Of a DNA stretch of 64,000 nt, positions 1 to 13,385 are shown piece after piece; position 1 is the first letter of the stretch; the number at the start of each line of letters is the position of its first letter. The position numbers were made by a program, and so were the translations under genes. Source of the DNA: Telmatactis stephensoni (lineage: Eukaryota > Cnidaria > Anthozoa > Actiniaria > Isophelliidae); NCBI GenBank assembly GCA_029948255.1, contig JALIZF010001765.1, positions 1-64,000 of the forward strand, in the 5' to 3' direction. The notes under the pieces were generated by a model. That model saw nothing but the letters and a program-made list of their open reading frames with translations. It did not search any database and was not told where the DNA came from.

Positions 1-3000
1 GGAACAATTGTATATTGAATTAATTATCTCTTCGCTCACAACAGAGCGCTCATTGAAAGGGTTGTCATGGCGGAACAATTGTAAATTGAATAAATTATAT
101 CTTCACTCCCAACAGAGCGCGCATTCAAAATGTTTTCATGACGGAACAATTGTAAATTGAATAAATTATTTTTCGCTCAAAACACAGCGCGCATTTAAAT
201 GGTTTTCATGACGGAACAATTGTAAATTGAACTAATTATCTCTTCTCTCAAAACAGAGCGCGCATTCAAAGGGTTTTCGTGACAGAACAATTGTCAATTG
301 AATAAATTATCTCTTCACTCACAACACAGCGCGCATGGAAATGGTTTTCATGACGGAACAATTGATAATTGAATAAATTAGATCTTCACTCACAACACAG
401 CGAACATTCAAATGTTTTCATGACGGAACAATTGTAAATTGAATAAATTATCTCTTCACTCAAAACAGAGCGCGCATTCAAAATGTTTTCATGACGGAAC
501 AATTGTAAATTGAATTAATTATTTCTTCACTCACAACAGAGCGCGCATTCAAAGGGTTTTCATGATGGAATTATGGTAAATTGAATAAATTATTTCTTCA
601 CTCACAACAGCGCGCATTCAAAGGGTTTTCATGACGGATCAATTGTAAATTGAGCAAATTATTTATTCGCTCACAACAGAGCGTGCATTCAAAATGTTTT
701 CATGACGGAACAATTGTAAATTGAATTAATTATCTCTTCACTCAAAACAAAGCGCGCATTCAAAGGGTTTTCGTGGCAGAACAACTGTCAATTTAATAAA
801 TTATCTCTTCGCTCACAAAAGAGCAGAATTTTTTTCATGACGGAACAATTGTAAATTGAATAAATTAGATCTTCACTCACAACAGAGCGAACATTCAAAT
901 GTTTTCATGACAGAACAATTGTAAATTAAATAAATTATCTCTTCACTCACAACACAGCGCGCATGAAAATGGTTTTCATGACAGAACAATTGATAATTGA
1001 ATAAATTAGATCTTCACTCAAAACAGAGCGCGCATTCAAAGGGTTTTCATAACAGAACAATTGTAAATTGAATAAATTATCTCTTCACTCACAACAGAGC
1101 GCGCATTCAAAATGTTTTCATGACAGAGCAATTGTAAATTGAATAAAATATCTCTTTACTCAAAACAGAGCGCGCATTCAAAATGTTTTCATAACAGAAC
1201 AAATGTAAATTGAATAAAATATCTCTTCACTCACAACAGAGCAGAAATGTTTTCATGACGGAACAATTGTAAATTGAATAAATTAGATCTTCACTCACAA
1301 CAGAGCGAACATTCAAATGTTTTCATGACGGAACAATTGTAAATTGAATAAATTAGATCTTCACTCACAACAGAGCGAACATTCAAATGTTTTCATGACA
1401 GAACAATTGTAAATTAAATAAATTATCTCTTCACTCAAAACAGAGCGCGCATTCAAAGGGTTTTCATGGCGGAACAATTGTAAATTGAATAAATTATCTC
1501 TTCACTCACAACACAGCGCGCATGGAAATGGTTTTCATGACGGAACAAATGATAATTGAATAAATTAGATCTTCACTCACAACAGAGTGCGAATTCAAAG
1601 GGTTTTCATGACGGAACAATTGTATATTGAATTAATTATCTCTTCGCTCACAACAGAGCGCTCATTGAAAGGGTTGTCATGGCGGAACAATTGTAAATTG
1701 AATAAATTATATCTTCACTCCCAACAGAGCGCGCATTCAAAATGTTTTCATGACGGAACAATTGTAAATTGAATAAATTATTTTTCGCTCAAAACACAGC
1801 GCGCATTTAAATGGTTTTCATGACGGAACAATTGTAAATTGAACTAATTATCTCTTCACTCAAAACAGAGCGCGCATTCAAAGGGTTTTCGTGACAGAAC
1901 AATTGTCAATTGAATAAATTATCTCTTCACTCACAACAGCGCGCATGGAAATGGTTTTCATGACGGAACAATTGATAATTGAATAAATTAGATCTTCACT
2001 CACAACAGAGCGCGCATTCAAAGGGTTTTCATAACAGAACAATTGTAAATTGAATAAAATATCTCTTCACTCAAAACAGAGCGCGCATTCAAAATGTTTT
2101 CATAACAGTACAATTGTAAATTGAATAAATTAGATCTTCACTCACAACAGAGCGAACATTCAAATGTTTTCATAACAGAACAATTGTAAATTGAATAAAA
2201 TATCTCTTCGCTCACAACAGAGCAGAAATGTTTTCATGACGGAACAATTGTAAATTGAAGAAATTAGATTTTCACTCACAACAGAGCGAACATTCAAATG
2301 TTTTCATGACGGAACAATTGTAAATTGAGCAAATTAGATCTTCACTCACAACAGAGCGAACATTCAAATGTTTTCATGACGGAACAATTGTAAATTGAAT
2401 AAATTAGATCTTCACTCACAACAGAGCGAACATTCAAAGGGTTTTCATGACGGAACAATTGTAAATTGAATAAATTATTTCTTCAGTCACAACAGAGCGC
2501 GCATTCAAAATGTTTTCATGACGGATCAATGGTAAATTGAGCAAATTATTTATTCGCTCACAACAGAGCGTGCATTCAAAATGTTTTCATGACGGAACAA
2601 TTGTAAATTGAATTAATTATCTCTTCACTCAAAACAAAGCGCGCATTCAAAGGGTTTTCGTGGCAGAACAACTGTCAATTTAATAAATTATCTCTTCGCT
2701 CACAAAAGAGCAGAATTTTTTTCATGACGGAACAATTGTAAATTGAATAAATTAGATCTTCACTCACAACAGAGCGAACATTCAAATGTTTTCATGACAG
2801 AACAATTGTAAATTAAATAAATTATCTCTTCACTCACAACACAGCGCGCATGAAAATGGTTTTCATGACAGAACAATTGATAATTGATTAAATTAGATCT
2901 TCACTCAAAACAGAGCGCGCATTCAAAGGGTTTTCATAACAGAACAATTGTAAATTGAATAAATTATCTCTTCACTCACAACAGAGCGCGCATTCAAAAT

Positions 3001-6000
3001 GTTTTCATGACAGAACAATTGTAAATTGAATAAAATATCTCTTTACTCAAAACAGAGCGCGCATTCAAAATGTTTTCATAACAGAACAAATGTAAATTGA
3101 ATAAAATATCTCTTCACTCACAACAGAGCAGAAATGTTTTCATGACGGAACAATTGTAAATTGAAGAAATTAGATTTTCACTCACAACAGAGCGAACATT
3201 CAAATGTTTTCATGACGGAACAATTGTAAATTGAGCAAATTAGATCTTCACTCACAACAGAGCGAACATTCAAATGTTTTCATGACGGAACAATTGTAAA
3301 TTGAATAAATTAGATCTTCACTCACAACAGAGCGAACATTCAAAGGGTTTTCATGACGGAACAATTGTAAATTGAATAAATTATTTCTTCAGTCACAACA
3401 GAGCGCGCATTCAAAATGTTTTCATGACGGATCAATGGTAAATTGAGCAAATTATTTATTCGCTCACAACAGAGCGTGCATTCAAAATGTTTTCATGACG
3501 GAACAATTGTCAATTGAATAAATTATCTCTTCACTCACAACAGAGCGCGCATTCAAAGGGTTTTCGTGGCAGAACATCTGTCAATTTAATAAATTAGATC
3601 TTCACTCCCAACAGAGCGCGCATTCAAAATGTTTTCATGACGGAACAATTGTAAATTGAATAAATTAGATCTTCACTCCCAACAGAGCGAACATTCAAAT
3701 GTTTTCATGACAGAACAATTGTAAATTAAATAAATTATATCTTCACTCAAAACAGATCGCGCATTGAAAGGGTTTTCATAACAGAACAATTGTAAATTGA
3801 ATAAAATATCTCTTCACTCAAAACAGAGCGTGCATTCAAAATGTTTTCATAACACTACAATTGTAAATTGAATAAAATATATCTTCACTCAAAACAGAGC
3901 GCGCATTCAAAATGTTTTCATAACAGAACAATTGTAAATTGAATAAAATATCTCTTCGCTCACAACAGAGCAGAAATGTTTTCATGACGGAACAATTGTA
4001 AATTGAATAAATTAGATCTTCACTCACAACAGAGCGAACATTCAAATGTTTTCATGACGGAACAATTGTAAATTGAATAAATTAGATCTTCACTCACAAC
4101 AGAGCGAACATTCAAATGTTTTCATGACGGAACAATTGTAAATTGAATAAATTAGATCTTCACTCACAACAGAGCGCGCATTCAAAGGGTTTTCATAACA
4201 GAACAATTGTAAATTGAATAAAATATCTCTTCACTCAAAACAGAGCGCGCATTCAAAATGTTTTCATAACAGAACAATTGTAAATTGAATAAAATATCTC
4301 TTCGCTCACAACAGAGCAGAAATGTTTTCATGACGGAACAATTGTAAATTGAATAAATTAGATCTTCACTCACAACAGAGCGAACATTCAAATGTTTTCA
4401 TGACGGAACAATTGTAAATTGAATAAATTAGATCTTCACTCACAACAGAGCGAACATTCAAATGTTTTCATGACGGAACAATTGTAAATTGAATAAATTA
4501 GATCTTCACTCACAACAGAGCGAACATTCAAAGGGTTTTCATGACGGAACAATTGTAAATTGAATAAAATATGTCTTCACTCACAACAGATCGCGCATTC
4601 AAAATGTTTTCATGATGGAACAATTGTAAATTGAATAAATTAGATTTTCACTCACAACAGATCGCGCATTCAAAATGTTTTCATGACGGAACTATTGTAA
4701 ATTGAATAAATTATCTCTTCACTCACAACACAGCGCGCATTCAAATGGTTTTCATGGCGGAACAATTGTAAATTGAATAAATTAGATCTTCACTCAAAAC
4801 ACAGCGCGCATTTAAATGGTTTTCATGACGGAACAATTGTAAATTGAGCAAATTATTTATTCGCTCACAACAGAGCGTGCATTCAAAATGTTTTCATGAC
4901 GGAACAATTGTCAATTGAATAAATTATCTCTTCACTCACAACAGAGCGCGCATTCAAAGGGTTTTCGTGGCAGAACAACTGTCAATTTAATAAATTAGAT
5001 CTTCACTCCCAACAGAGCGCGCATTCAAAATGTTTTCATGACGGAACAATTGTAAATTGAATAAATTAGATCTTCACTCCCAACAGAGCGAACATTCAAA
5101 TGTTTTCATGACGGAACAATTGTAAATTGAATTAAATTATCTCTTCACTCAGAACAGAGCGCTCATTGAAATGGTTTTCGTGATAGAATCATTGTAAATT
5201 GAATAAATTTTCTCTTCACTCACAACAGAGCGCGCATTCAAAGGGTTTTCATGACGGAACAATTCTTAATTGAATAAATTAGATCTTAACTCACATTCAA
5301 AGGGTTTTAGTGATGGAATTATGGTAAATTGAATAAATCATCTCTTCACTCACAACAGAGCGCGCATTCAAAATGTTTTCAAGACGGAACAATTGTAAAT
5401 TGAATAAATTATCCCTTCACTCAAAACAGATCGCACATTCAAAGGGTTTTCGTGATGTAATTATTGTAAATTGAATAAATTAGATCTTCACTCCCAACAG
5501 AGCGCGCATTCAAAATGTTTTCATGACGGAACAATTGTAAATTGAATAAATTAGATCTTCACTCCCAACAGAGCGCGTATTCAAAATGTTTTCATGACGG
5601 AACAATTGTAAATTGAATAAATTATTTTTCGCTCAAAACACAGCGCGCATTCAAATGGTTTTCATGGCGGAACAATTGTAAATTGAATAAATTATTTATT
5701 CACTCACAACACAGCGCGCATTCAAAATGTTTTCATGACGGAACAATTGTAAATTGAATAAATTATCTCTTCACTCACAACACAGCGCACATTTAAAGGG
5801 TTTTCATGACGGAACAATTGTAAATTGAATAAATTAGATCTTTACTCACAACAGAGCGCGCATTCAAAATGTTTTCATAACGGAACAATTGCAAATTGAA
5901 TAAATTATTTCTTTGCTCACAACACAGCGCGCATTCAAAGGGTTTTCATGACGGAAGAATTGTAAATTGAATAAATTATTTCTTTGCTCTCAACAGAGCG

Positions 6001-6255
6001 CGCATTCAAAATGTTTTCATGGCGGAACAATTGTAAATTGAATAAATTATCTCTTGCCTCACAACACAGCGCGCATTCAAAATGTTTTCATGACGGAACA
6101 ATTGTCAATTGAATAAATTAGATCTTCACTCACAATAGCGCGCATTCAAAGGATTTTCATGATGGAATAATTGCAAATTGAATAAATTATCTCTTGACTC
6201 ATAATACAGTGCGCTTTCAAAGTGTTATGATGAAAGAATAATTGTACATTGAAAC
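1..6255. repeat. Satellite array of ~71-bp units
   Basis: About 88 diverged copies of a roughly 71-bp unit run from the left edge to about 6255. Each unit has a CAATTGTAAATTG inverted repeat, an ACTCACAACAGAGCGCGCATT segment split here as ACTCACAACAGAGC plus GCGCATT, and a GTTTTCATGACGGAA junction. Larger blocks are duplicated: 1-350 recurs near 1613, about 650-1100 recurs near 2545, about 2238-2600 recurs near 3145, and 3836-4045 recurs at 4182. The array decays after about 6200. It lies downstream of the last visible SLC5 exon, so it probably fills an intron. Short open frames inside it are repeat artefacts. Confidence 0.95.
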
Positions 6256-6358
6256 ATATCATTCACTCACTATCCTTCTTCTTTCTCTCTCTCATTTCGT
6301 GCAATGTACAGGATGCCACTACAATTGCACTGGCAAAAAGTTAGTAGTTTTTGTGTAC

Positions 6359-9300
6359 CTTTGTGTTTGCTGTTTTTGTTAAAATACCAAGGGTAAATAA
6401 TGCAAGCATTGGTCCTCCAATTACACCAAACATGGTTGCACTCATCTGCAAATTAACAAACAAATGAAAATCAGCCATAAATGAATGAATGAATGAATGA
6501 ATGAATGAATGAGTGAGTGAGTGAGTGAGTGAGTGAGTGAGTGAGTGAGTGAGTGAGTGAGTGAGTGAGTGAGTGAGTGAGTGAGTGAGTGAGTGAGTGA
6601 GTGAGTGAGTGAGTGAGTGAGTGAGTGAGTGAGTGAGTGAGTGAGTGAGTGAGTGAGTGAGTGAGTGAGTGAGTGAGTGAGTGAGTGAGTGAGTGAGTGA
6701 GTGAGTGAGTGAGTGAGTGAGTGAGTGAGTGAGTGAGTGAGTGAGTGAGTGAGTGAGTGAGTGAGTGAGTGAGTGAGTGAGTGAGTGAGTGAGTGAGTGA
6801 GTGAGTGAGTGAGTGAGTGAGTGAGTGAGTGAGTGAGTGAGTGAGTGAGTGAGTGAGTGAGTGAGTGAGTGAGTGAGTGAGTGAGTGAGTGAGTGAGTGA
6901 GTGAGTGAGTGAGTGAGTGAGTGAGTGAGTGAGTGAGTGAGTGAGTGAGTGAGTGAGTGAGTGAGTGAGTGAGTGAGTGAGTGAGTGAGTGAGTGAGTGA
7001 GTGAGTGAGTGAGTGAGTGAGGTGAGTGAGTGAGTGAGTGAGTGAGTGAGTGAGTGAGTGAGCGAGTGAGTGAGTGAGTGAGTGAGTGAGTGAGTGAGTG
7101 AGTGAGTGAGTGAGTGAGTGAGTGAGTGAGTGAGTGAGTGAGTGAGTGAGTGAGTGAGTGAGTGAGTGAGTGAGTGAGTGAGTGAGTGAGTGAGTGAGTG
7201 AGTGAGTGAGTGAGTGAGTGAGTGAGTGAATGAATGAATGAATGAAAATCAGTGAGAACTGGAAACAAGTTGAAACTTGTTAGAGGTGTAAATAAAATAA
7301 TTGATTATGTTTACATTTCAACTGGGAGTAGATGGTGCTATTCACAATGGACCTTTCCCCAAAATGGCGGCCAAAATTTTTTGTCAATCTAAGACGTAAT
7401 GATCCCTGAAATACTAAAGAGTATGTCTCATTTAATAACTGCAAAAATTTTGAAGGTTACATTGAAAATCTGCAGAGATATGAATTTCATACATTTCAGT
7501 CATACATTTTCTGTAAAATTCCATAATTTTGAAAAATTCATCTCTGTGGTTTTTCATTGGAACATTCAAAATTTTTGCAGTTACTAAGTGAAACATGCTT
7601 TTTAGTATTTAGGGATAATTTTGTCTTACGTTGAAAAGAATTATGCTAATGAGTGGCGGCTATTTTGGAGAAAGGTCTATTTTTTCACCTTAATACAAAA
7701 ATTTCTAATCATATAGTTAATGATTCAAAAATTCATTCAGGCGGCTGAATGTATTATTTTTGCACAAACCTCTAATATCATGCCTAATTTGGATGCAAGA
7801 AATGCAAGTCCCAGTGCTAAAAAGCCATAAATCAAAACTGAAAGATAAAATTGATGTCAAAACATCAGTCTCGCATTATTCCAAAGTGCAACACTTGAGC
7901 ACAACATTTACAACTGAATAGGAGCCCAAGATAACTCGTGGATTGGAAATTCACGAGTTAAAAATGACATACATGCGAGTGACTTTTATGACAATTATTT
8001 TTTCAAGCTTTCTCAATTGTCTAAAAGGGTATCAGGGTACTTCCACATCAGTGGTAGATCCAAGGTTATCTTTCAGGAGGGGGAGGGGGTGTAGTGTTAT
8101 AGAACTCATAAATCTTCTAGAGTATCCAAATGATATTTGGAAAGATCTCAAGAAGAAAAAGGCACAAAGTCATCTCAGAAGTGGGTGTGCACTCTTAGTC
8201 ACCCCTCCCCTAAATCCAATCTGCCCTGTACACTAGTCCAGATAAATTCAAAAACACATACTACCATTTTCAAACTACCATGAACGGCAAACTTGTTTGT
8301 TGGTCATTTTTGTGTGCATACCTTCAAAATTACATGTATTTACAGTGCACATCTTTCACCATTTTCTGTCTTTCTACATGTATACATGTTTTACCTACAG
8401 AAATCAATGACTTACCAATGCCTTTGGAGTAAAACGTTTCTCTTTCTCTGGGTATAACTTTACAAAAGGAAATAAAGTCCTCTACAGTGACAGCAGCTAG
8501 GGAATTTAATCCTGATGCCACAGTACTTAAAATAACAAAAAAATTAAATGATTGAAACTCCTATTATGATCCCTAAAACAAAACATTCATTGATCTATAC
8601 TCTAAGTTTCATTAACAGGTGTCTCTTTGTAATCCCATAATTTTTGTTGAGTTTCCTGTGTTGCTGGTAGAGAAAGACTGAATCTCCTCAGTCCCCTCAA
8701 ACACAAAAAAAAACAACGCCTCAAGAAGATAGAGATTCCTGCAGATCAGGGTAACTTACCTTAAAGTAGCACAAAACAAACAGGCCACAAATACTCCAGG
8801 AAGACCTGGGACACTTTTTCCAAGGACATTCACCACAAAGTGAGGTAAAATCTGCATACAAAAAGTACTAAAAATTATACTTTATCCAGTTTTAAGTCAC
8901 AGTAACAGTACTTATAATTATTGAGTAGATATGGAGTTTGTTCACTGGATCCTGCTACAATGTATGCAGTTTTGCACAGGCTCTTACCTCATCTCTTTTC
9001 TTAATGTACCCAGCAGACATTGGATCACATGTTGAATAATAGGCATATAATACAAGACCCACTAAAGCAGTTATGCAAAGATTCAACCATGTCAATGGCA
9101 TATTCATCCAAACAGCTCTGTAATGTAGATCACAGTCAAAGATTATCAACAAGTCCAATAAGTGGTGCAATGCCGAATAATTGAATGTGAGAAATTACTT
9201 TTTACTAGCAAATAAGCAGGTGAAACCCTGCCTAGATGGAGAATATCCAGAAAGAAAGGTAAAAAATTCAGTAGATAAAAAGGAAGATGTAGGAAGATGT

Positions 9301-12300
9301 AAGAAGAGGAGGGAGAGAAAGTGGGAGAAAGAAAGCAATATAAATGCTTTACTGAATGGAAGAATGAATAAATGAAAGAATAAAATGAATATTTTAATGT
9401 ATGAATAACGAAAAAAGAATGGAAGGAAGGAAGGAAGGAAGGAAGGAAGGAAGGAAGGAAGGAAGGAAGGAAGGAAGGAAGGAAGGAAGGAATGAACGAA
9501 GGATAGAAGGAAGAAAAAGAGGGAGGAAGAAAGAAAGGTGCTTTTTTCAACAATACCTTTTTGCACTTTTGAATGATTTTGTAGTTAAAAACCTCTGAAC
9601 TGCTGTTTGATTTGTAGCATAAACTGGCAGGTTTTGAAATACTCCAGCAAAGAGTATCACCCATAAAGTTAGACGATGGGTTGGATCAAATGAATAACTG
9701 TGAATTAATTAAAAAAACACACAGTTACAGTTATCCATTACAAGTATACAGCATATCAACAAGTATGTGTAAGTAAATGGGGATTTTGCACACCTTGCGG
9801 GACATTTTAAATTTTAATCCAACAAAAACCAAAATATAATATTTGAAAAGAGCACACCAAAATTAGTAAAAGGGCAAGCTGTTTCCACCACCCAACATTT
9901 CTATGGAAAAAAAGCAAACTTTGGCAGCCCATAACTTTGGTGCTATTCATGGAAACTACTTCAAAATTACAACTTTTACTAATTTCGGTGTGCTCTTTTT
10001 AAATATCATATTTTTGTTTTTGTTGGATTAATGTCACAATAATGTCAAGCAAGGAGTACAAAATCCCCATTATTCGTTCCTTACTCCAAATCCAGTCTGC
10101 TTCCATTTTTTGCGATCTCAAAGACTTTGTTTATACCACCGACATGTGATGTACCAACAACAATAATGACAAACAAACCAACCAGCATAACCACACCCTG
10201 GAATACATCTGTCCAGATTACAGCTTTCATACCACCCTGATGAATGTAAGCATGAATCAATAAATGTTTTCTTTCCTTTTAAGTGCCATTAATCTAACTC
10301 TTTCTCAGTACGTCCTCCTTATTCTTAATTTAACTTCATACAATAATCATTATTTTATTGTACTATCTTATAAAAATTAATATTTGAGGTATATTACACA
10401 TGTACGTATGCTTATTAGTAAGCTACTGTGTTTATATCAGGGGACAGATACATGGCTCTATATCATCACTGGAATGTCAAAAAATATTTCATAAAGCAAT
10501 ATAAAAAATGTTTATATAATATATTTATGAGTGTACTGTGAATAAACACTGTAGAAGACGTAGAGCACTTGAAAAGCAAGAGAAACACTTCCAAGCTACA
10601 CTTCACGTTACTGTGCTTTTCTTGTGCTACACATCTTCCAGCATGTTTATATCATAGTACAGAAACATGCCTGCATGTTTTATATTGCTTACATTTAGTA
10701 TTCTATTGCATTTTATAAATTAGGACAGGGGCAGACTGAGAAACAGCATTTCTTTCTTTCCAGTTCTAGATTTTGTGTTGAGGTATGAGTTCCAGACTTA
10801 CCAATGTTGTATAAAATGTACAAAGAACACCAACAGCTAGTATAGCAACCCATAATGGAAATCCAGTCACTAAAAATAATATAATATTGAGATTGATTAC
10901 TCCAGATGACAATAACTGTAATAATCAAACCAAACATAATTACCAGCTTCTAAAGTCAATGAAGGTCCATACAACACAATAGCCATGTATAAAAGCTGCA
11001 AATAACAACAATGAATACATCACCTGCTGTATGGTCAAGCTGGAGGGGCATTTTTTAAATGAGCATGAAACAGACCGCATCATGTAGTAATCGTTTCTGT
11101 GCTGTGTTGTCTATAAAATATTTAAATTCCTGATCTAACTATGCCATGCTGCGACATGTTCACAGTCATACAAAATTATCTTTGTCCTAAATGTTTACTT
11201 TACACATGGTATTCTTTGTTGAATTGATGAACTTGGAGAAAAAGTATACATCTTTTTCGACCACCCTTTTTGATTATTGAAAGGAAAACCAAGCTGTCAC
11301 AGACACACCCATTCAGAATACCGCAATACGATCCAGGGGGAGGGAGGGTATGTGTGTGCATGTGGTTGAAGAGGGAGGTGGGCTCCACAAAGATCTAGAT
11401 GGGATGCTCCAGTGGAGTGTCTCCTTTCAGATGTTTGCTCCCCATATAGTCATGCAACTATTAGAAGAACCTCCCTCAGTAGAGATTTACTAACTTATCA
11501 TGTACAAAATCTTTTCTCAAAACTTACTGTTTGAATGATAAATATCAATGAAGCCAGTATTTTAACACTTCTTGAAAACCTTCTTTCTAAATACTGGGAA
11601 CAATGACAGAGAAGCACTTAGAAAACAGTCAGCTTTATTAGTTTCCTTTGCAGCCCTTTAATGCTTCCTTGCCCACAAAGGGCTACTAACAACTGAACAA
11701 CATTCCTTTCTCAAAACTATGGTTCCATATCCTGGAACTATTTCACACTACATTGGGATAGATTTGCTTCGTCAACCTTATTAATACATTTACTAATTTT
11801 TACAAAGCTTTTGACCTATGCAGTCATCTTCAGGGTAACATCTAAAACACTTGTTACAACTTAAGAAAACAACCTAAAAACATCTAGTATTATATTTTGA
11901 ACTACTTTCGTTTAATCATGTGCACTTGAATTTTATATATCATTACAATGAGCTTTGCTACATGTAAATACATAGCTTGAAATCCTGCACGTTTCTTGCC
12001 ATATAACAAGAGAACTAACAAGCTTATGTTCACATCAAGAATAGACCAAGAGGGTATTTATAAATGGTAAAGTGATGGCTTATTTTCTGAAGTATAGTAC
12101 ATGTATATACTGTAAAATCCATTCATTACAACAACAAAACAATGGTCAACTTTCAGTTGATGAGATCGAAAACCTTTGACCTTTGTAGATTTGATCATGG
12201 GAAATATAGATGTCAAATGAGCCTGAATCCTGATTGGTTAAAAATCAAAACCACAACTGTGCTCTGAGTGGTCAAACAGTTATTGGAATTGGATTTACAG

Positions 12301-13310
12301 AACAAAGGGAAAGGAATGTTGTTTGGTTTTAATCAGAACTTTGTGGGCAATGGAGCATTGCATGACAAGCCATAAAAGAGCTGTGAAGGAGACTACAGTT
12401 TAATCTCATGGAGTTCAATCTAATTTAACCAGAGAATAACAGCTGTATAGAGGCTTTGCACCATTACGTGATGGCAGGAAGAAGGCAGGAACAATAGAGT
12501 CTTTCCCCCTGGGGAATTGAACTCTTTGTTATGTAAACCAGATTAGCCCAGACTCTATTGTTCCTGCCTCCTGTCATGGCTGCCGTCATGTGATGGTGCG
12601 AACCCTCTATAGTATTTATAACAACTTCCATTTTGTCATTTAAAGGTATCCTTAATATTACTTTCTCTTTTTCTCTATTTTTAATAATAAATGGGATACG
12701 TTTTGAGTCCTGATAAGTGTACTGTAGAGCAACTAGGTGATCGTCATCAGCAATAGAGAAACTTGTTGAGGTTATAGTCCAAAAAATGATTTTAATTGAA
12801 GGAAAAAAGAGGAAGATAAGCAGATAATAAACGGATTCTTAAATGGCCAACTGCCTTTGAACTAGTTCAGTTAACAAAGTGGGCTTAAGTTTTGCGATGA
12901 CACGAACGATCGTCACATGACATCTTTTACGATCAAGAGTCAATGACATATAAACTCACCTCATAAGCACTTGTAAGCTTTAGATTGTAGTACACGGGTA
13001 AATAAACATATGCCATCAGAGGAATAGTAATAAGCGGAGAGAAAATAAGCAGAAAATACGAACATCCATAAGTGTAGATTTCGTCTGGAGTACCAAGGAC
13101 AGCGATGGACGACACGAACGAAGCCAAGACAGAAATGGCTACTGGAATAGCAGACATACTACGCCCTGCCATCAAATACTCATTATTCGATTGATTACGA
13201 CTTCCTACTCTGGCAAAATAAATTCCAATACCAGCTGATCCCATTAATGTCAGAGTAAAGACAACGATGTCAACGACACCAAAACCTCCACGTTCGTGTC
13301 CCGACTCCAT
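6359..13310 (-). CDS. SLC5A8-like: SLC5-family sodium-coupled solute symporter, SMCT-like (3' part off window)
   Basis: Eleven exons with GT-AG borders join in frame to 439 codons: 13310-12960, 11593-11528, 10995-10944, 10869-10802, 10236-10085, 9697-9557, 9117-8988, 8851-8760, 8525-8416, 7837-7770 and 6445-6359. Visible family signatures are LGTPDEIYTYG near residue 73, YLERRF at 118, GGMKAVIWTDVFQ at 180-192, CDP near 308, PGLPGVFVA near 334 and STVASGLNSLAAVTVEDF at 351-368. This order matches the sodium-coupled monocarboxylate transporters (SLC5A8/A12) and multivitamin transporter (SLC5A6), multipass plasma-membrane sodium symporters of about 600 residues. The start is chosen because it precedes the first transmembrane segment (VVDIVVFTLTLMGSAGIGIY) with no earlier in-frame ATG nearby. 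The last helices and tail are not found in the window. The substrate cannot be fixed from sequence. It is divergent to URAD, 2.07 kb away. Confidence 0.9.
6480..7245. repeat. TGAA/TGAG tetranucleotide microsatellite (~765 bp)
   Basis: Runs of TGAA at both ends enclose about 180 copies of TGAG, with one extra G near 7021 and one AGCGAG interruption near 7062. The repeat lies in the SLC5 intron between exons 10 and 11. The 265-codon Leu-Thr-His-Ser frame across it is an artefact. Confidence 0.97.
7346..7681. mobile_element. Near-fully palindromic MITE in SLC5 intron
   Basis: The ends are inverted: AATGGACCTTTCCCCAAAAT at the left pairs with ATTTTGGAGAAAGGTCTATT at the right. The pairing continues inward (CCTGAAATACTAAAGAGTAT against TTTTTAGTATTTAGGG; GCAAAAATTTTGAA against TTCAAAATTTTTGC), so almost the whole 336 bp folds on itself. 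It codes for nothing. Confidence 0.8.
9419..9492. repeat. GGAA microsatellite
   Basis: About 18 copies of GGAA, in the SLC5 intron between exons 6 and 7. Frames through it are artefacts. Confidence 0.95.
9777..10071. mobile_element. MITE with ~20-bp TIRs beside SLC5 exon 5
   Basis: ATGGGGATTTTGCACACCTTG at the left (21 nt, shown in part here as ATGGGGATTTTGC) is the inverse of GTACAAAATCCCCAT at the right. Inner segments also pair (AAAGAGCACACCAAAATTAG against CTAATTTCGGTGTGCTCTTT). The element ends 13 bp from the exon 5 splice donor at 10084. Confidence 0.75.
10543..10649. mobile_element. Short hairpin MITE
   Basis: TAAACACTGTAGAAGACG at the left pairs with CACATCTTCCAGCATGTTTA at the right with a few mismatches, giving arms of about 36 bp around a 35-bp loop. 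It lies in an SLC5 intron. Confidence 0.55.
12446..12611. mobile_element. TIR element with TA target duplication (mariner-like MITE)
   Basis: The inverted ends TATAGAGGCTTTGCACCATT and ATGGTGCGAACCCTCTATA extend to about 55 bp, including GGCAGGAACAATAGAGTCT against AGACTCTATTGTTCCTGCC. The outermost TA is compatible with a Tc1/mariner-type target duplication. It is 166 bp long and noncoding, in the first SLC5 intron. Confidence 0.7.
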
Positions 13311-13385
13311 CTTTGTTTTGAAATCATTTATGAGCCCACGGGTTTTGTAGACTGCGGACCATTATACAGGAATCCGGTCCAGTTG

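Noticed and set aside
1..6255. CRISPR-like array because of regular ~71-bp repetition
   Set aside because: The whole unit repeats with no constant-repeat/variable-spacer split, and the context is a eukaryotic intron.
6471..7268. 265-codon Leu-Thr-His-Ser frame
   Set aside because: Reading of the TGAG microsatellite.
9146..9664. 172- and 123-codon Pro-Ser-Phe frames
   Set aside because: Readings of the GGAA microsatellite; they cover only fragments of real SLC5 exons in the correct frame.
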